DNA from: Alteraurantiacibacter aquimixticola
Lineage (GTDB): Bacteria; Pseudomonadota; Alphaproteobacteria; Sphingomonadales; Sphingomonadaceae
NCBI RefSeq assembly: GCF_004965515.1
Contig: NZ_SSHH01000001.1
Location: 685,280 to 749,279, forward strand
Direction of reading: 5' to 3'
Length of the DNA stretch: 64,000 nucleotides
Positions 61,108 to 64,000 of this stretch are shown here, in pieces; position 1 is the first letter of the stretch; every line of letters begins with the position of its first letter. The position numbers were made by a program, and so were the translations under genes. The notes beneath the pieces are model-generated. The model was given only the letters and a program-made list of their open reading frames with translations, had not been told where the DNA came from and did not search any database.

Positions 61108-64000
61108 TCAGAACGTCATCTGCGCTCCGATATAGAAGTTCCGGCCGAGCGGGTTGTAGACCCCGCCGCCTGCCCGCGTGGCCGCACGCGGATAGTCGGA
61201 GGCATCGGGATCGCCGCCCGACAGCGGCGGAGCGCGGTCGAACAGGTTCTCGATACCGGCGCGCACCAGGAAGTTCTCGTTCACACGATACGACCCGCTG
61301 AGCGCGAAGGTGTCATAGGAGCTGGGCACGCCGATCGTGTCCGTATCCGGGGTGGTGGCAGCTGCCCCGGATTCGATCGACGGCCAGTGCTGCCAGCGCA
61401 GCGTGGCGTTGAACGGGCCTGCGAAGTAGTTGAGCGTGGTGAATACACGGTAGTCATAGCCCATGCATTGCAGGCCCAGCGCGCAACCCTGCGTGCCTTT
61501 CCAGTCGATCGGATCGGACGTGGCCGAAGCCTGCGTCTCTTCCTTCAGGTTGATGTTGGCCAGCACCGTCAGGCCGATCCCGCCGGGAATGGCATCCACA
61601 CCAAGTTCGTCGAAACGGCCGTTCCAGCTCAGCTGCACATCGATGCCGCTGGTCTTGATGCTGCCTTCATTGGTCGGCGCGCGGAAGATCGCCGCCGGTT
61701 CGCCCGTGGTCGTATCGCGCTCCAGCCGCTGGCATTCCAGCGAATTGGGATCGCCCGCCGTGTTGAAATCGGGATCGAGGCACTCGCGGAAGATCGTGTC
61801 CGCATCCTTGAGTGCGATCAGGTCATCGATTTCGATATGGTACCAGTCGATGCTGGCACGCAGGCCCCCGAACACCGGGTCGGTGGTCGGCGAATCGATC
61901 ACCAGGCCGGCGGTCCAGGTCTTGGCGGTTTCCGGACCGATATTGGGGTTGCCGATATTGTTCGGCACACCCACTCCGCCAGCCGTCGGCTGGTCTGCCA
62001 CCGGACGACCGTAATATTCCTGCGACCCGGTCGAGCCCATCAGCGAAGTACAGATATCCTTGGTGAAGGCCGCACCCGTCGCGCCGTTGACATTGGCATC
62101 GGGATTGGCGCTGTAGGGACCGTCCTCGTTATTCTCCGAACACTGGTCGCCATATTGCGTGGAGAGGAAGGCGAAGACCTGCGTGCCTTCCAGGAACAGC
62201 TCGCCGATATTGGGTGCGCGCGTGGCCCTGTTATAGCCGCCGCGAACGCGCGCCCAGGGCGTGAAGGCCCAGTCGAGCAGGACCTTGTAGGTCTCCACCC
62301 CGCCGATCGTGCTGTAGTCCGAATAGCGCCCGCCAAGCTCGAGATTGAGCTCGTGGATGCCCGGCACGTCACGCACCAGCGGCACCAGGAGCTCGCCATA
62401 GACTTCCTTGACGTTGTAGCCGCCCTGTGTGCTGCTTTCCGGACGCCGGCCCACGACACCGTCGAGGAAGTTCTCGAAGCTCGTCTGCGAATCCGTGCGG
62501 TAGATGTACTCATATTCGCGCCACGCACCGCCGACCGCGAATTGCAGGGCCCCGGCCCACATCTCGAAGGCGTTGCCCGTCAGGTTGATCTCGGCCGCCT
62601 TCTGGATGAGGTTGGTGGTGTTCTGCAGATTGACGTCGATCGCCGCGATGCAGTCCTCCGAAGGCGTGAAATCCTGGATCAGCGGAAGACCGGTGGTGCA
62701 GGTCGCGCTGCCGCCCGAATTGCCCCCGCGCTCCGTATTGTCCTGCGCCGCAAAGCCACGGCCGAAATTGGGCGCGGAGGCCACCGCACGCCAGCTTTCG
62801 CGCGACAGGAAGCCCTCGTAGATCGCCACCGTCTCGGTTTCGCCATAGGCATAGCTTGCATCCCAGAACCAGCCATTGGGCAATTCGCCTTCGAGGCCGG
62901 TCAGGAGCTGGTAGGTGGTCGTGTTGTTGAAGGTCTGGCGTGGCGGCAGGAAGTCCAGCGCCGTCTCGATCTGGATATCCGCATTGGGGTTGTTGCGGCT
63001 GTTGAGCAGCAGTTGCACTTCATCCGGCAGCGGGAACACCTCGCTCTCGGTACAGCCGCCCATCTCGGGGCAGTTCAGCCCGTAATTGCCGCCCGACAGG
63101 TAGAGGGCATTGGTGGTGCCATCGCCATTGAGCGAGCTGGGAATCCCGAGCGCCTCATTGCCCTCATAAATTTCCGAACCATAGGGAATGTCCACCGAAT
63201 GCGCGCCCACGGCGGAGCCGAAGCCCAGCAGCGTGCGGTTCTTGGTGCGGCTGAAGGTCCCCTGCGCGAACACGGTGATTTCCGGCGTCAGGTCGTAATC
63301 GCCGCGGCCGAAGAAGGAATAGCGGCTCAACGGGATGGAGATCAGCGATTCCAGCTGGTTCTCGTTGATCGACCCATCCGCGTTGAACTTGCGGTAGGGC
63401 GCATCGCCATAGCCATCGAGCGTGAACGGCCCGTCATACTTGTAGGCGCCCGGAGCGCTGGCACCGGCGCTGAAGAAGCCCGCGGCGCCGGTGAAAACCG
63501 TGCCCGTCCCGTCAGGCGTGGGATTGATGAACCACTGCGCGTTGCGCGGGATCGTGCCGGGTTCGAGACCCGGGAAGATTGAATCGATGGCAGCCTGGCT
63601 GGGCCAGCCGCCCGGCCCGCCGGGCTGGGGCACGATCTCGGTTTCGCCGAAGAAGAACTCGGTGCCGGGTACATTCGGGCTGGCTAGTTCGTCGCGGCGC
63701 CATTTGCGGTCGATGGCAAGCGCAGAGCCGCGCTCGGAATATTCCGCACCGAACATGACATTACCGCGACCGCTGGCGTAGTTGGTGCCCCACAGGCCCG
63801 AAACGCGATAGGTTTCGCTGTCGCCGACTTCGGTGATGCCGTACTGACCGTCGACAGTAAGGCCGTCGAAATTGTCCTTGAGAATGAAGTTGACCACACC
63901 GCCCACGGCATCGGCGCCATAGACTGCCGAGGCACCGCCGGAGATGATCTCCACGCGCTGGATTGCTGCGGAAGGGATCGAGTTGGTATCGACCACCAGG
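61108..64000 (-). CDS. TonB-dependent receptor, 5' end outside window
   Basis: About 964 residues of a large outer-membrane TonB-dependent receptor; the signal peptide, TonB box and first part of the plug lie beyond the right edge. Visible are the end of the plug (IISGGASAVYGADAVGGVVNFILKDNF) and the whole barrel, ending NPLGRNFYIGAQMTF. It resembles the large carbohydrate/aromatic-type receptors of sphingomonads more than siderophore receptors, and the receptor at 37212 in general style. Several extracellular loops are rich in Gly, Asn and Cys pairs. Substrate unknown. Confidence 0.92.
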   Translation of the reverse strand, partial: LVVDTNSIPSAAIQRVEIISGGASAVYGADAVGGVVNFILKDNFDGLTVDGQYGITEVGDSETYRVSGLWGTNYASGRGNVMFGAEYSERGSALAIDRKWRRDELASPNVPGTEFFFGETEIVPQPGGPGGWPSQAAIDSIFPGLEPGTIPRNAQWFINPTPDGTGTVFTGAAGFFSAGASAPGAYKYDGPFTLDGYGDAPYRKFNADGSINENQLESLISIPLSRYSFFGRGDYDLTPEITVFAQGTFSRTKNRTLLGFGSAVGAHSVDIPYGSEIYEGNEALGIPSSLNGDGTTNALYLSGGNYGLNCPEMGGCTESEVFPLPDEVQLLLNSRNNPNADIQIETALDFLPPRQTFNNTTTYQLLTGLEGELPNGWFWDASYAYGETETVAIYEGFLSRESWRAVASAPNFGRGFAAQDNTERGGNSGGSATCTTGLPLIQDFTPSEDCIAAIDVNLQNTTNLIQKAAEINLTGNAFEMWAGALQFAVGGAWREYEYIYRTDSQTSFENFLDGVVGRRPESSTQGGYNVKEVYGELLVPLVRDVPGIHELNLELGGRYSDYSTIGGVETYKVLLDWAFTPWARVRGGYNRATRAPNIGELFLEGTQVFAFLSTQYGDQCSENNEDGPYSANPDANVNGATGAAFTKDICTSLMGSTGSQEYYGRPVADQPTAGGVGVPNNIGNPNIGPETAKTWTAGLVIDSPTTDPVFGGLRASIDWYHIEIDDLIALKDADTIFRECLDPDFNTAGDPNSLECQRLERDTTTGEPAAIFRAPTNEGSIKTSGIDVQLSWNGRFDELGVDAIPGGIGLTVLANINLKEETQASATSDPIDWKGTQGCALGLQCMGYDYRVFTTLNYFAGPFNATLRWQHWPSIESGAAATTPDTDTIGVPSSYDTFALSGSYRVNENFLVRAGIENLFDRAPPLSGGDPDASDYPRAATRAGGGVYNPLGRNFYIGAQMTF

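Noticed and set aside
60601-63582. A 993-codon rightward frame opposite the right-edge receptor
   Set aside because: Shadow of the receptor, with Arg/His/Gly-rich translation and no recognisable domain.

Overview
The window reads as chromosomal DNA of a GC-rich alphaproteobacterium, most likely Sphingomonadales and probably Erythrobacteraceae. Supporting signs are a GcrA cell-cycle regulator, an F1-ATPase zeta-type inhibitor (DUF1476), a CrtZ carotenoid hydroxylase, several long TonB-dependent receptors, and leuCD/bolA/grxD in one run. This placement is inferred from gene content; no rRNA is present. Nothing looks like a prophage, insertion sequence or CRISPR array.

Layout. 1-621: hairpin-rich non-coding DNA with a sigma-54-like promoter and no recognisable gene behind it. 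622-4312 (-): leuC, hypoxanthine-DNA glycosylase, small membrane protein, leuD, zeta inhibitor, bolA, grxD. 4440-7489: thioesterase, crtZ, DUF3422, YbaN-like, sufE. 7624-12337: a phage-shock (Psp) locus. pspF faces a sigma-54 promoter that drives a small membrane protein, pspA, pspB, pspC and six further small membrane/coiled-coil proteins, five of them with a shared PspB/PspC-like tail motif. 12891-25516: translation and RNA genes (rimP, nusA, ylxR, infB, rbfA, truB, rpsO, pnp) with tdk, a DUF1697 gene and an AbgT transporter. truB carries an in-frame palindromic repeat. 25721-32837: DMP19 protein, methyltransferase, DUF1993, HbpS-like protein, SDR, histidine phosphatase, MFS transporter and a LuxR-type solo. 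32838-36118: a structured intergenic stretch, gcrA, ABC-2 permease, bPH protein, hspQ and tRNA-Ser(CGA).

36132-46573 is a LysR-controlled catabolic cluster: TonB receptor, MFS transporter, IlvD/Edd dehydratase, two-subunit aconitase X and an FAD oxidoreductase. The pieces suggest uptake across both membranes, two Fe-S dehydrations and one flavin-linked redox step on a hydroxylated acid. The substrate cannot be read from the sequence, and the genes of the known aconitase-X pathways (hydroxyproline, mevalonate) are absent here.

46601-50750: a trimeric autotransporter adhesin with an unusual TATG-type head, divergent from a GAF-LytTR regulator. 51046-53782: a solitary NifA-type HTH protein, a ModE reduced to its DNA-binding part, and modABC with a short ModC. 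54189-60290 (-): one iron-uptake unit of exbB, exbD, tonB, a catecholate-type receptor, piuC, a ferric-reductase-like membrane protein and a PepSY-like protein, behind a Fur-box-like palindrome. The window ends in a second large TonB-dependent receptor cut by the right edge.

The best candidates for undescribed biology are the multiplied PspB-like proteins of the Psp operon and the aconitase-X/IlvD/flavoprotein cluster.
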